A DNA stretch of 64,000 bases from Anoxybacillus tengchongensis (lineage in GTDB: Bacteria; Bacillota; Bacilli; Bacillales; Anoxybacillaceae): the NCBI RefSeq assembly GCF_014201585.1, contig NZ_JACHES010000001.1, positions 62,001 through 126,000 on the forward strand, given 5' to 3'. This document shows, piece after piece, positions 47,251 to 55,597 of this stretch. The position numbers were made by a program, and so were the translations under genes. Position 1 is the stretch's first letter, and the number at the start of each line of letters is the position of its first letter. Below the pieces are notes generated by a model. The model saw only the letters and a list, made by a program, of their open reading frames with translations. It had not been told where the DNA came from and did not search any database.

Positions 47251-47434
47251 AATGGGCAACTGGATATCCGTGATGAATAACAGTCATAATTGTAAACCAA
47301 CCGAATACAGCAATTGTTCCTATGCCGAACAATACGCCGAGGAAATTTTTTTCGCGCAACGAACGGACTACGCCGTAAGCTGCAAGCAACGTGACTAACG
47401 TAAAGATCACAACTAAAATAATCCCTGTTGGCAT
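47249..47434 (-). CDS. yqgW: YqgW, DUF2759 membrane protein
   Basis: A 61-residue protein with two hydrophobic helices (GIILVVIFTLVTLLAAYGV and FLGVLFGIGTIAVFGWFTIM) and a short basic turn (RSLREKN) between them, matching DUF2759 (YqgW). Function unknown. aaggagggg precedes ATG 47434. It faces yqgT. Confidence 0.85.
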   Translation of the reverse strand: MPTGIILVVIFTLVTLLAAYGVVRSLREKNFLGVLFGIGTIAVFGWFTIMTVIHHGYPVAH

Positions 47435-47566
47435 AACTTCCCCTCCTTATGTATACCGATTATTCCTTTTCCATTGTAATCGTTTTTGTTACGTTTGTCG
47501 AGGTGCAAAACGTATGTTGTTCGTGTACAATAAAGATAGAATATATGTGGAAAGCGAGGAAATGTG

Positions 47567-48199
47567 ATGAGGTGGGAACGAATTCCTTTAGGACCGTTGC
47601 AAACAAACGCGTATGTGCTTGTCCATGAAAATGGGACATGTTTAATTTTTGATCCGGGTAGTGAAGGGGAAAAGCTTATTCAGCATATTGAAGCAAACAG
47701 TTGGACGCCACTAGCTGTTTTGCTTACACATGCTCATTTTGATCATATTGGGGCAGTTGATGATGTAAGAAATCGTTGGTCTATTCCTGTGTATGTACAT
47801 AAAAAAGAACAACATTGGCTAACTGATCCAATGAAAAACGGGTCTTTATTATTTATGGGGGAAGCGATTACTACAAACGATGCTGACGTGTTGTTTGAAG
47901 GAGAGGACATGTTGACGATTGGTCCTTTTTCTATTCAAGTGCTTGAAACACCAGGGCATTCGCCGGGCAGTGTGTCATACTATATCGAAGACGCCCAAGT
48001 AATCGTATCGGGGGATGTGCTATTTTCAGGAAGTGTAGGTCGTACTGATTTACCTGGGGGAAGTTACGAACAATTGCTACAAAGTATACATCGCAAGCTT
48101 CTCGTTCTTCCTGAAGAAACGATTGTGTTATGTGGGCATGGTTTTGAAACAACGATAGGAGCGGAGATGGACACGAATCCATTTTTAAATGGGTTTTAA
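47567..48199 (+). CDS. yqgX: Metallo-beta-lactamase fold hydrolase YqgX
   Basis: A 210-residue glyoxalase II-like hydrolase. The dinuclear zinc motif H55-A-H57-F-D59-H60 is present, plus HSPGS and GHG histidines. It is probably a thioester or bacillithiol-linked hydrolase (inference from family). ATG 47567 follows gcgagga; GTG 47564 is one codon longer. No plus-strand terminator is evident after it, but a minus-strand terminator is (48203-48234). Confidence 0.9.
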   Translation: MRWERIPLGPLQTNAYVLVHENGTCLIFDPGSEGEKLIQHIEANSWTPLAVLLTHAHFDHIGAVDDVRNRWSIPVYVHKKEQHWLTDPMKNGSLLFMGEAITTNDADVLFEGEDMLTIGPFSIQVLETPGHSPGSVSYYIEDAQVIVSGDVLFSGSVGRTDLPGGSYEQLLQSIHRKLLVLPEETIVLCGHGFETTIGAEMDTNPFLNGF

Positions 48200-48202
48200 G
48201 CA

Positions 48203-48286
48203 AAAAAAATTCCCTTCTCTATACAGAGAAGGGGGTTTGGGGGATGTTTTATTTCCTATAATGGGAGGGGATATAGTTAAGCTACT
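48203..48286 (-). ncRNA. Candidate C-rich small RNA, minus strand
   Basis: On the minus strand, TTGACA (48321-48316), a 17-nt spacer and TATTGT (48298-48293) predict a start near 48286. The RNA would end in hairpin CCCCTTCTCT/AGAGAAGGGA (48234-48225, 48220-48211) with eight U. Its roughly 84 nt contain CCCCTCCC (48270-48263) and two CCCCC boxes (48243-48239, 48235-48231), complementary to Shine-Dalgarno sequences. Both flanking genes are on the plus strand, so neither explains this terminator. It resembles C-rich regulators such as FsrA or RoxS in style, not in proven identity. Confidence 0.6.
48211..48234 (-). terminator. Minus-strand terminator of the candidate sRNA
   Basis: The 10-bp stem TCCCTTCTCT/AGAGAAGGGG (plus-strand sense, one wobble at the end) is flanked by A8 on its left, which is U8 on a minus-strand transcript. 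The plus-strand side has only GTTTGG. Confidence 0.8.
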
Positions 48287-48292
48287 AAATTA

Positions 48293-48326
48293 ACAATATA
48301 ACAAATTTAACACTATGTCAATAGTG
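48293..48326 (-). promoter_or_regulatory. Promoter and inverted repeat of the candidate sRNA
   Basis: Perfect -35 TTGACA (48321-48316) lies at the centre of an inverted repeat CACTAT-GTCA-ATAGTG (48311-48326, plus-strand sense), a likely operator position. The -10 is TATTGT (48298-48293). Confidence 0.55.
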
Positions 48327-48347
48327 AAAAAGGGTGCGAATAAAAAA

Positions 48348-49418
48348 ATGTTAGAAAAAATGAGAAATAGACGTTTATCGTATGCACAATATATAGAATT
48401 GGCATTGTATGATGAACAGTATGGCTATTATATGAGACGAAAAGAAAAAATTGGACGCGAAGGAGATTTTATTACAACGAGCAACGTAGGACATATCGTT
48501 GGGCATGTATTCGCGGATGTGTTTATTCGTTTCATAGAAACATATGATGTTCCGCCGCTTATATGTGAAATCGGCGGAGGGACAGGTCGATTTGCTTATG
48601 CTGTTTTAGAACAATGGAAACGTCAATCGCCACAAACGTTTTCACAAGGACAATATATAATTGTTGAAACAAGTCCATATCATCGAGAAAAACAAGCGGA
48701 AATACTCGCTCCGTTTATGGATCACGTACGTATCATCTCTAGTTTTACTGAACTTTCTTCTCCTTTTTCTGGTATTGTATGTAGTAACGAATTATTTGAT
48801 GCGTTTCCTGTTCATGTCATTGAGAAAAGAAACGGTCAAATATATGAATGTTTCGTTGTAGTAGAAGACGATCAGCTTGTTGAACAACGTTATGTACTTG
48901 AAAACGAGGAGATCGTTCACTATTTAGAAGAGCGAGACATTCAGCTCGCTGATGGTCAACGATTTGAAATTCCGTTAGCGATGAAAAAGTTTATCTTTCA
49001 GCTTGATCAAGCGCTTGAGCAGGCGATTATTTTTACGGTCGATTATGGATATACAGATGAAGAATGGAAACATCCTGAACGAAAACAAGGCAGCTTGCGT
49101 GGTTATTATCGTCATCAGTTTATTGATAATCCGCTTTGTTATCCAGGGGAGATGGATATCACTACGCATATTCAATGGGATGCGTTACGGTTTTACGGAG
49201 AACAAGCAGGATGGACATTTACTCATTTATGGCGCCAAGATGAATTTTTATTGCAGGCGGGCATCTTGAATCATTTGATCGCTCATCATGATCCGAATCC
49301 GTTTTCCGAACAACATCGCCACAATCGTGCCATTCGCTCGCTAGTGATGAGTGATATCGGCAGAGCGTTTCAAGTAATGGTGCAACAAAAGAATATGAAT
49401 ATTCCTATTTTTACATAA
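48348..49418 (+). CDS. SAM-dependent methyltransferase, MidA/NDUFAF7 family
   Basis: A 356-residue DUF185 methyltransferase; SAM motif CEIGGGTGRFAYA, the family N-terminus RLSYAQYIELALYDEQYGYYM, and SNELFDAFPVH are present. The mitochondrial relative methylates an arginine in complex I; the bacterial substrate is unknown. The start is uncertain: ATG 48348 has a weak gggtg upstream, while ATG 48315 has no ribosome binding site and lies in the sRNA promoter repeat. In B. subtilis yqgX and yqgY are neighbours, so this gene is an addition. Confidence 0.85.
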   Translation: MLEKMRNRRLSYAQYIELALYDEQYGYYMRRKEKIGREGDFITTSNVGHIVGHVFADVFIRFIETYDVPPLICEIGGGTGRFAYAVLEQWKRQSPQTFSQGQYIIVETSPYHREKQAEILAPFMDHVRIISSFTELSSPFSGIVCSNELFDAFPVHVIEKRNGQIYECFVVVEDDQLVEQRYVLENEEIVHYLEERDIQLADGQRFEIPLAMKKFIFQLDQALEQAIIFTVDYGYTDEEWKHPERKQGSLRGYYRHQFIDNPLCYPGEMDITTHIQWDALRFYGEQAGWTFTHLWRQDEFLLQAGILNHLIAHHDPNPFSEQHRHNRAIRSLVMSDIGRAFQVMVQQKNMNIPIFT

Positions 49419-49447
49419 AAAAGCGATGAGTGCATCTCATCGCTTTT
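49419..49447. terminator. Bidirectional terminator methyltransferase / yqgY
   Basis: AAGCGATGAG (49421-49430) and CTCATCGCTT (49436-49445) around TGCAT, with A and T tracts on either side. Confidence 0.85.
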
Positions 49448-49689
49448 TATTCGCCCATGCCAGGAACCATCATAAATGTTGTCCAGTACGTAAATCCGGC
49501 AAAAAAGACCGTTAAGTACGCACCGAAAATGTAAATGTACATTCTTTCCGTTAATTTTAAGTAGCTTAACAAAAGAAAGAATCCTGTTTGGCCGAGGAAC
49601 AATAATGACGTTGTATGCATATGGCCAAGGTAGAACATGACAGCGAAAATCCCTGTCCAAAATGACAAGACGCGGAACATACGATCCAT
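49447..49689 (-). CDS. yqgY: YqgY, DUF2626 membrane protein
   Basis: An 80-residue protein with two or three hydrophobic helices (FWTGIFAVMFYLGHMHTTSLLFLG, MYIYIFGAYLTVFFAGFTYW), matching DUF2626 (YqgY). Function unknown. aaggaggg precedes ATG 49689. It lies downstream of the HTH regulator on the same strand after 70 nt. Confidence 0.87.
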   Translation of the reverse strand: MDRMFRVLSFWTGIFAVMFYLGHMHTTSLLFLGQTGFFLLLSYLKLTERMYIYIFGAYLTVFFAGFTYWTTFMMVPGMGE

Positions 49690-49758
49690 ATGTATCCCTC
49701 CTTTTCTGACCGTTTCCCTTACTTATTATAATGTAATTGAAATGGTTGTGTAAACGTT

Positions 49759-50457
49759 CTATTTTTTAAGAATGGCTTGATACGTGCACGAATTACAACC
49801 GGACGGCATAATTTCTTCTGTCACAAGTTCAGCGTTTGTAAATAACACTTCTAGCATTCCTTTTAAAAAGGCGTTATGCATATAGCAAACCGAGTCTGGA
49901 TGCGTAAAAGCAAGCTCTTTAAACGGGCAGTTGAAAATTTCAAAATAAATTTTCCCTTGATTTTCACTGTAATGGAATGTCGGATAAAATCCAGCGGCTT
50001 CGGCTGCTTTTTGTAAAATATTCATTTTTTCTTCAATGCTTAACTGCTCAAGTGCTTGCATCGATTGAACGTGTTGTTGTACAAGTTCTTGTCCGAATAG
50101 CTTTCCTGTTTCATACAACGCTTGTTTCCCTGCGTCTCCAAGTTTCATCATCGCTTGGATAGCGATTTTTGATAACAGTTGGTAATCGCGAAATGGAAAA
50201 TGAAGTTGGATGACATCGTCGGACAGGCGGTATAGTCGGCTCGGTCTTCCACCTTTTCCTGTTTTTTTTGTTTCGGATACAAGCATATTTACATCTTCTA
50301 ACTTCGTTAAATGAAGACGAGCAACGTTCGGATGAATATGAAAAGCATCAGCGATTTCTTGAACGGTTACTTCTTGATGTTTTCGAGCGATATACTGATA
50401 AATGTCGTAACGAGTCGGATCGGCAAGGACGCTTGTAATTTTTAATACTTGATCCAT
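49759..50457 (-). CDS. HTH regulator with C-terminal cysteine cluster
   Basis: A 232-residue regulator. The ArsR-like winged HTH (ADPTRYDIYQYIARK, VQEIADAFHIHPNVARLHLTKLE) fills the first 90 residues. The C-terminal domain carries C177, C191, C221 and C224 (C-x13-C-x29-C-x2-C), suggesting a metal or Fe-S site in the manner of SufR, though the spacing is not identical. ATG 50457 follows aggagtgag. A 12-bp palindrome overlaps its promoter region. Its ligand is unknown. Confidence 0.8.
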   Translation of the reverse strand: MDQVLKITSVLADPTRYDIYQYIARKHQEVTVQEIADAFHIHPNVARLHLTKLEDVNMLVSETKKTGKGGRPSRLYRLSDDVIQLHFPFRDYQLLSKIAIQAMMKLGDAGKQALYETGKLFGQELVQQHVQSMQALEQLSIEEKMNILQKAAEAAGFYPTFHYSENQGKIYFEIFNCPFKELAFTHPDSVCYMHNAFLKGMLEVLFTNAELVTEEIMPSGCNSCTYQAILKK

Positions 50458-50489
50458 TATGTCTCACTCCTATAGATTCATTCACTTAC

Positions 50490-50506
50490 ATTATAATACA
50501 TGTATT
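50490..50506 (-). promoter_or_regulatory. Promoter -10 and palindrome of the HTH regulator
   Basis: AATACATGTATT (50495-50506) is a perfect 12-bp palindrome directly upstream of and touching a minus-strand TATAAT (50496-50491), a good position for autoregulation. Confidence 0.5.
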
Positions 50507-50646
50507 TTCACAATGGAAATGCATATATACAACTTTATTCCTATCTTTTTGCAACGTTCACAAAGTTTTAAAACAAATTACTGTACAAATGTTAAACAAA
50601 AGTTATACAATATGTGTAACAAGGGTGGAGAAAGGAGTGTGTTGTT

Positions 50647-51018
50647 ATGCTTACTGTATACATGTATCCAAGTTGTACATCGTGTCGAAAAACAAAAAAG
50701 TGGTTATGTACAAACAATATTGAATTTCATGAGCGTCATTTATTTCGTGAAACACCGACATATGAAGAATTATTGCACTTATTATCGTTAACGACGGAAG
50801 GGATCGATGAAATTTTAGCGACACGCAGTCAGTCATTTAAGCAACTTGGTGAAAATGTGGAGGACTGGCCTTTATCAAAAGTTGTTGAGCTGCTTGTGAA
50901 AGAACCTCGTCTCCTTCGCCGTCCAATCGTCACTGACGGCAAACGGCTCGTTGTCGGCTATAATCCGTCAGCGTTAAAAAACATGGCAAAAAAATATCGT
51001 CGTGTTTGTGTCTCGTAA
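50647..51018 (+). CDS. mgsR: Spx/MgsR family redox regulator
   Basis: A 123-residue ArsC-fold protein of the Spx/MgsR group, which binds RNA polymerase alpha to redirect transcription under stress. The redox switch C10-T-S-C13 and the RPI loop (LLRRPIV) are present. MgsR (YqgZ) modulates part of the general stress regulon in B. subtilis, and gene position just before comGA agrees. aaaggagtg precedes ATG 50647. A compact terminator follows. Confidence 0.9.
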   Translation: MLTVYMYPSCTSCRKTKKWLCTNNIEFHERHLFRETPTYEELLHLLSLTTEGIDEILATRSQSFKQLGENVEDWPLSKVVELLVKEPRLLRRPIVTDGKRLVVGYNPSALKNMAKKYRRVCVS

Positions 51019-51020
51019 CG

Positions 51021-51046
51021 TTCACCCTATGGGTGAATATTTTTTT
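51021..51046 (+). terminator. Terminator of mgsR
   Basis: TTCACCC (51021-51027) and GGGTGAA (51031-51037) around TAT, followed by TATTTTTTT. Confidence 0.88.
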
Positions 51047-51126
51047 GAATTTTTTTACGAAAGAAGAAGGAGTTTGACGAAAAATGTTGAATAATGAAGG
51101 CGAAAAATAAAGAAAGGAGGATAGCG

Positions 51127-52197
51127 TTGCAAACAATCGAGCAGTTGGCGGATCGACTAATTGAAGATGCTTACATTCTTCAAGCTTCTGACATTCATAT
51201 CGTTCCGCGTAAGCAAGATGCGCTTGTTCAATTTCGATTAGGAGGGATGCTCGTTACAAAAAATGTGTTATCAAAACAAACGTGTGAACGTTTGCTTGCA
51301 CACTTTAAGTTTCTGGCTGATATGGACATTGGTGAACGTCGCCGCCCACAAAGTGGAGCGATGGAAATGAACGTTGCCCACGCAACTATCCATCTTCGTT
51401 TGTCAACATTGCCTACCATTTATGACGAAAGTTTAGTTATTCGCTTGCTTCCGTTACATTCATTTCTTCCGCTCAAACAACTCGCGCTATTTCCTTCAAC
51501 AGTAAAAAAGTTGCTCGCGTTATTAAATTATTCCCATGGGCTTATTATTTTCACGGGACCAACAGGATCTGGGAAAACGACGACGCTATACAGTTTGTTA
51601 AACGTATGTCGCCATCATTTTCAACGAAATGTCATTACATTAGAAGATCCGGTTGAAAAGCGAGCGGAAGATGTGTTGCAAGTACAAGTTAATGAAAAAG
51701 CTGGGATTACGTATGCGGCAGGGTTAAAAGCAATTTTGCGCCACGATCCAGATGTGATTATGGTAGGAGAAATTCGAGATGCCGAAACTGCACGAATAGC
51801 TGTACGTGCAGCGCTTACAGGACATCTTGTACTGACAACGATGCATACGAAAGATGCTGTTGGAGCCATTTATCGTCTTCTTGAGTTTGGTGTACCATTT
51901 CAAGAAATGGCGCAAACGTTAGTTGCTGTCACAGCCCAACGTCTTGTGCAACTGAAATGTCCGTTCTGTGCGGGAGAATGCTCATCTTTTTGCCGACAGT
52001 ACCGACCTGTTCGGCGAGCTGGTGTTTATGAATTACTATACGGAAGTGAACTGGCGCAAGCGATGCGAGCAGCAAAAGGAGAGCAAGCGACATACGTGTA
52101 CACTCGGCTAAAAGATGTTATTAAAAAAGGGATTGCGCTCGGTTTTTTACATGAGAGTGTCATCGAAAGTTGGTTGTTAGATGAAGCGACGTTGTAA
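51127..52197 (+). CDS. comGA: Competence traffic ATPase ComGA
   Basis: A 356-residue PulE/GspE-type ATPase that powers assembly of the competence pseudopilus. Walker A GPTGSGKTTT, the Asp box and Walker B VIMVGEIRDAET, and the His box GHLVLTTMHT are present. A zinc pair CPFCAGEC is seen near residue 280. TTG 51127 follows aaaggagg. No clear ComK box (AAAA-N5-TTTT pairs) was found upstream. It overlaps comGB by 17 nt. Confidence 0.95.
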   Translation: MQTIEQLADRLIEDAYILQASDIHIVPRKQDALVQFRLGGMLVTKNVLSKQTCERLLAHFKFLADMDIGERRRPQSGAMEMNVAHATIHLRLSTLPTIYDESLVIRLLPLHSFLPLKQLALFPSTVKKLLALLNYSHGLIIFTGPTGSGKTTTLYSLLNVCRHHFQRNVITLEDPVEKRAEDVLQVQVNEKAGITYAAGLKAILRHDPDVIMVGEIRDAETARIAVRAALTGHLVLTTMHTKDAVGAIYRLLEFGVPFQEMAQTLVAVTAQRLVQLKCPFCAGECSSFCRQYRPVRRAGVYELLYGSELAQAMRAAKGEQATYVYTRLKDVIKKGIALGFLHESVIESWLLDEATL

Positions 52198-53212
52198 TTG
52201 GTCGTTACAAGAGCAAAGTTTGTTTTTCATTCAATTAGGGAAATTGCTTAGTAAAGGGTATTCGCTTGCCCAAGCCATTGAGTTTTTACAAATTCAACAA
52301 TCTGCTTCCAAACAAAAAGATTTAGATGATTGTATGCATGCATTGCGAGCTGGTGTGCCCATTCATGAAGCTTTTTCACGCATGCAATTTCATTCTCATC
52401 TTTTAGGATATGTGTTTTTTGCTGAACAACATGGTCAACTTGCTCACGGATTTATTGAGGCCGGGGAGATCGGACAAATGAGAGCACGTTACGTCGAGCA
52501 AGTGAAGCGTATGTTACGCTACCCGTTGTTTCTTTTTAGTTTTTGTATGGCAATGTTTTTCATATTTCAGCAAGTGTTAGCTCCGCAGTTTTCCCATCTT
52601 CTTTCTTCGTTTCATGCTCACTCTGCTTTTTCTACCTTCATTTTTTCTGTTGCTGTATGGCTTCCTCGTATATTTTCTATTGTGTTCACGATGCTCATTT
52701 TGTTCGGATTGTTTTACTTTTTTTTCATTCGTTCATGGCCTATTTATAAAAAAATGAATATGCTTATGAAAATTCCAATCGTGAGCTCGTGGATCGTTTC
52801 CTTCCATACACAAGTATTTTCGTTGCAATTAAGTCATTTGTTAAAAGGAGGGTTATCTATTTATGAGGCGCTGCAAATTTTTGAACACCAATCCCACCTC
52901 CCGCTACTGAAAGAGGAAGCGAAAATCATGAAACAGCAGTTATGTGCAGGCGAAAAGTTGGATGAAATCGTTCAGCAACGGAAGTATTACGAACAAGAAC
53001 TACCTTTCGTCATTCGTCACGGTCAGTCGAATGGGGAATTAGTTCAAGAATTATTTCATTACAGCCAGTTTTCATTGCAAAAACTTGAAAACCGTCTGAA
53101 AAAAATTGTATATATCATTCAACCACTGTTGCTTAGTTTTATTGGTATTTTCGTTGTTCTTATGTATATGGCTATGCTGTGGCCTATTTTTCAATTGTTA
53201 AATCACATATGA
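52181..53212 (+). CDS. comGB: Competence pseudopilus platform protein ComGB
   Basis: A 343-residue GspF-type polytopic protein with two GspF repeats (about 10-130 and 210-335) and three membrane helices. It anchors the pseudopilus assembly machinery. It begins within comGA. All seven comG genes are packed tightly, with no gaps above 13 nt. Confidence 0.94.
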   Translation: MKRRCNWSLQEQSLFFIQLGKLLSKGYSLAQAIEFLQIQQSASKQKDLDDCMHALRAGVPIHEAFSRMQFHSHLLGYVFFAEQHGQLAHGFIEAGEIGQMRARYVEQVKRMLRYPLFLFSFCMAMFFIFQQVLAPQFSHLLSSFHAHSAFSTFIFSVAVWLPRIFSIVFTMLILFGLFYFFFIRSWPIYKKMNMLMKIPIVSSWIVSFHTQVFSLQLSHLLKGGLSIYEALQIFEHQSHLPLLKEEAKIMKQQLCAGEKLDEIVQQRKYYEQELPFVIRHGQSNGELVQELFHYSQFSLQKLENRLKKIVYIIQPLLLSFIGIFVVLMYMAMLWPIFQLLNHI

Positions 53213-53224
53213 TGGGGGATGCAT

Positions 53225-53521
53225 ATGCGAAATGAGAAAGGATTTACATTAATCGAGATGTTAATTGTGTTAATGGTTATCACGATTTTAATTTTAATTA
53301 CAATCCCAAATGTGACAAAACATAACAGCATGATTAACAATAAAGGATGTTCAGCGTTTATCAAAATGGTTCAGTCTCAGGTGAAAGCATATGAAATGGA
53401 GCATGGAACGATTCCGACTGTACAACAGTTAGTAGATGGAAAATATATTGAAAGCAATCGTTGTCCGAATGGAAAAACGATCGTCATTACGAATGAAGGG
53501 AACGTTTTAGAGAGTGAATGA
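53225..53521 (+). CDS. comGC: Major competence pseudopilin ComGC
   Basis: A 98-residue pseudopilin. The prepilin peptidase (ComC) site is KGFTLIEMLIVL, followed by a hydrophobic N-terminal helix. Two cysteines (GCSAF and NRCPN) probably form the intramolecular disulfide described for ComGC. ATG 53225 follows gggg; ATG 53219 is two codons longer. Confidence 0.94.
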   Translation: MRNEKGFTLIEMLIVLMVITILILITIPNVTKHNSMINNKGCSAFIKMVQSQVKAYEMEHGTIPTVQQLVDGKYIESNRCPNGKTIVITNEGNVLESE

Positions 53522-53951
53522 ACGAGGATTTACGCTCGTAGAAATGTTAATCGTTCTTTTTATTGTGACAACCATTACGATTTTTACCGTTCCACCACTT
53601 CAACAAGTGTTAGCTGAACGACAACTACAATATTTTTTAGAACAGTTTAGTAACGATATGTTATATGCGCAACAATACGCCATCAGTCGGAAAAAGACGG
53701 TAGCTATTATGTTTTATTTTGATACGTGTCGCTATCAAGTAAGAGAAGGAGGAACGTTTGGGAAGGAACTGATCGCTCGTTCCTTTCCATCTCCTTTCCA
53801 GTTTCAAATGGCTACACTATCTCCACCGTTGTTTTATTATCCAAATGGTAATATCAACAAGGCCGGAACGTTGCTTATCGCATACGGTGGGAAAAAATAT
53901 AAAATAGTTTTTCAATTAGGGAAAGGGAGATTGTATGTCCAAAAATTGTAA
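53514..53951 (+). CDS. comGD: Minor competence pseudopilin ComGD
   Basis: A 145-residue pseudopilin with cleavage site RGFTLVEMLIVLF at the very N-terminus and a GspH-like C-terminal domain. Start is GTG 53514, overlapping comGC by 8 nt; no other start fits. Confidence 0.92.
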   Translation: MNERGFTLVEMLIVLFIVTTITIFTVPPLQQVLAERQLQYFLEQFSNDMLYAQQYAISRKKTVAIMFYFDTCRYQVREGGTFGKELIARSFPSPFQFQMATLSPPLFYYPNGNINKAGTLLIAYGGKKYKIVFQLGKGRLYVQKL

Positions 53952-54243
53952 CGGCTTTACATTTTTTGAACTGCTCGTCTCACTTAGTTTATGGAGTGGT
54001 TTAATCGCCGTCATCGTTGCTCATTGGACGGTGATTTTAATAGAAAGAGAAAACAAAAAAGTAGAAACGATCGCCAATCAAATTTTATATGAGGCAATGA
54101 TGAACGAGCGCGTTGAAAACGAAACGGTCGTTGTACGAGATGCACATACATTTTCATTATTTATACGTTCAAATAAGCGATGTGTTCGTTGGGAAGATAG
54201 GTTGAAACGAACAAAGGAAAGATGTGAGACATTGTTGCAATGA
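53935..54243 (+). CDS. comGE: Minor competence pseudopilin ComGE
   Basis: A 102-residue protein with pseudopilin-type N-terminus (NGFTFFELLVSLSLWSGLI) and a short polar tail. It overlaps comGD by 17 nt and comGF by 4 nt. Assigned by motif and position. Confidence 0.88.
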   Translation: MSKNCNGFTFFELLVSLSLWSGLIAVIVAHWTVILIERENKKVETIANQILYEAMMNERVENETVVVRDAHTFSLFIRSNKRCVRWEDRLKRTKERCETLLQ

Positions 54244-54662
54244 TGCAAAAAGAAAAAGGATTTACGTTAGTTGAAGTACTCATGTCGCTTACCGTTTTCT
54301 TTATCATTTTATTTTTATTGACAACATCGTTCCATTTAGCCTCGAATTACACTGTAAAGCATGGAAACTTTCACTATTTTGAATGGCTTGTTTTTATTCA
54401 ACAAGCAAAAATTGAGCTAAGGGAATCGAAGGACGTTCGTATATACGGAATGACGATTCAATTCGATAAATGGACAGGTGAGCGTGTGACGTACGAAAAA
54501 TATGGAACGATCATTCGGCGGCGTGTGAATGCTACCGGTCATGAAATCATGCTTCAATCTATTCAACAAGTATCGTATGAACAAGAACAAACAGGCATTC
54601 GTATTCGTGTATTAACGGATAAAGGAGAATTATATGAAGCGTTTATCCCATTTTTTCGTTAA
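54240..54662 (+). CDS. comGF: Minor competence pseudopilin ComGF
   Basis: A 140-residue protein with KGFTLVEVLMSLTVFFIILFLL at the N-terminus and a domain (IYGMTIQFDKWTGERVTYEKYGTIIRRRVNATGH) typical of ComGF. It overlaps comGE by ATGA and comGG by 29 nt. Confidence 0.92.
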   Translation: MMQKEKGFTLVEVLMSLTVFFIILFLLTTSFHLASNYTVKHGNFHYFEWLVFIQQAKIELRESKDVRIYGMTIQFDKWTGERVTYEKYGTIIRRRVNATGHEIMLQSIQQVSYEQEQTGIRIRVLTDKGELYEAFIPFFR

Positions 54663-55050
54663 CATAAAAAATGAACAAGGCGTTATTTTTCCGTTCACCA
54701 TTATGTGTGCATTATTGATTAGTGCTCTTTTTCTTCATTCTGTTACATTGTACGATGCAGAAATACAGTTTTTTGAAGAGGAAGAGAAATGGTATGAAGC
54801 GGATTATTTAATGAAACAAACGCTCATTTATGTGAAACAAGCGCTTGTCAACGCACCAGAAAACGTGTCATCATTAAGCCAAACAATTTTATTTGTTCAT
54901 GGACAAGCAGCGTATCACGCAACACGAATCGGATCTACGATGTGGTCTGTAACCGTATCATGCGTAACGAGTAGACAATTTCGTTATGACGTTCAATTTC
55001 AGTTTCATTCCTTAACGAACAGCATATCGGCATGGAAAGAACTGTACTAG
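54634..55050 (+). CDS. comGG: Competence protein ComGG
   Basis: A 138-residue protein with an N-terminal hydrophobic helix (GVIFPFTIMCALLISALFL) after a short basic head. It has an atypical prepilin site (NEQGVIFPF), as usual for ComGG. It starts inside comGF. aroK follows 14 nt later, so it may share the transcript. Confidence 0.85.
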   Translation: MKRLSHFFVNIKNEQGVIFPFTIMCALLISALFLHSVTLYDAEIQFFEEEEKWYEADYLMKQTLIYVKQALVNAPENVSSLSQTILFVHGQAAYHATRIGSTMWSVTVSCVTSRQFRYDVQFQFHSLTNSISAWKELY

Positions 55051-55064
55051 AGAGGAGAGAGAAC

Positions 55065-55571
55065 ATGAAAGCGATTTACTTAACAGGATTTATGGGAGCA
55101 GGTAAGACGACAGTTGGAAAACGGTTAGGAGAAGTATTGCAGCTACCTGTGATCGATACGGATGCATATATCGAACAACAAGTTGGAAAAACGATTGCAG
55201 ACATTTTTGCGGAAGAAGGAGAGGGGGTGTTTCGTGCGTATGAACGGGAAGTATTAAAGAAGCTCCCAACGGAACATATCGTCATCACAACAGGTGGCGG
55301 AATTGTTATTCAAGAAGAAAATCGCCGATTTATGAGCAATCATGGCATCGTCATTTACTTGCATTGTGAGCTCCATGAATTGTTTCGTCGTTTAGCTGAT
55401 GATGCGACCAGACCGCTACTGATGGAAAATAAACAAAGTCAAATGAAACAGCTATTTGAACAAAGGCTTCCGTGGTACCGACAAGCCCATATAACAATTG
55501 ATACAACGAATCGTACGGTCGATGACATTGTAGAAACCATCGTGTCGTTGCTTAAATCGTCTCGTTTTTGA
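55065..55571 (+). CDS. aroK: Shikimate kinase
   Basis: A 168-residue P-loop kinase making shikimate 3-phosphate in aromatic amino acid synthesis. Walker A GFMGAGKTT, shikimate-binding DTDAYIE, and TGGGIV are present. ATG 55065 follows agaggagag. Its location between comGG and yqzE suggests co-expression with competence genes by read-through, or a hidden promoter. Confidence 0.95.
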   Translation: MKAIYLTGFMGAGKTTVGKRLGEVLQLPVIDTDAYIEQQVGKTIADIFAEEGEGVFRAYEREVLKKLPTEHIVITTGGGIVIQEENRRFMSNHGIVIYLHCELHELFRRLADDATRPLLMENKQSQMKQLFEQRLPWYRQAHITIDTTNRTVDDIVETIVSLLKSSRF

Positions 55572-55585
55572 CGATACTAGTATCG
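55572..55585. repeat. Perfect 14-bp palindrome
   Basis: CGATACTAGTATCG lies between the aroK stop and the yqzE ribosome binding site. As RNA it could form a 5-bp stem with a CTAG loop; as DNA it could be a dimer binding site. Confidence 0.5.
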
Positions 55586-55597
55586 AGGTGATGAACG

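Noticed and set aside
51040-51120. ComK box upstream of comGA
   Set aside because: A/T runs are present but no paired AAAA-N5-TTTT boxes with proper spacing were found.
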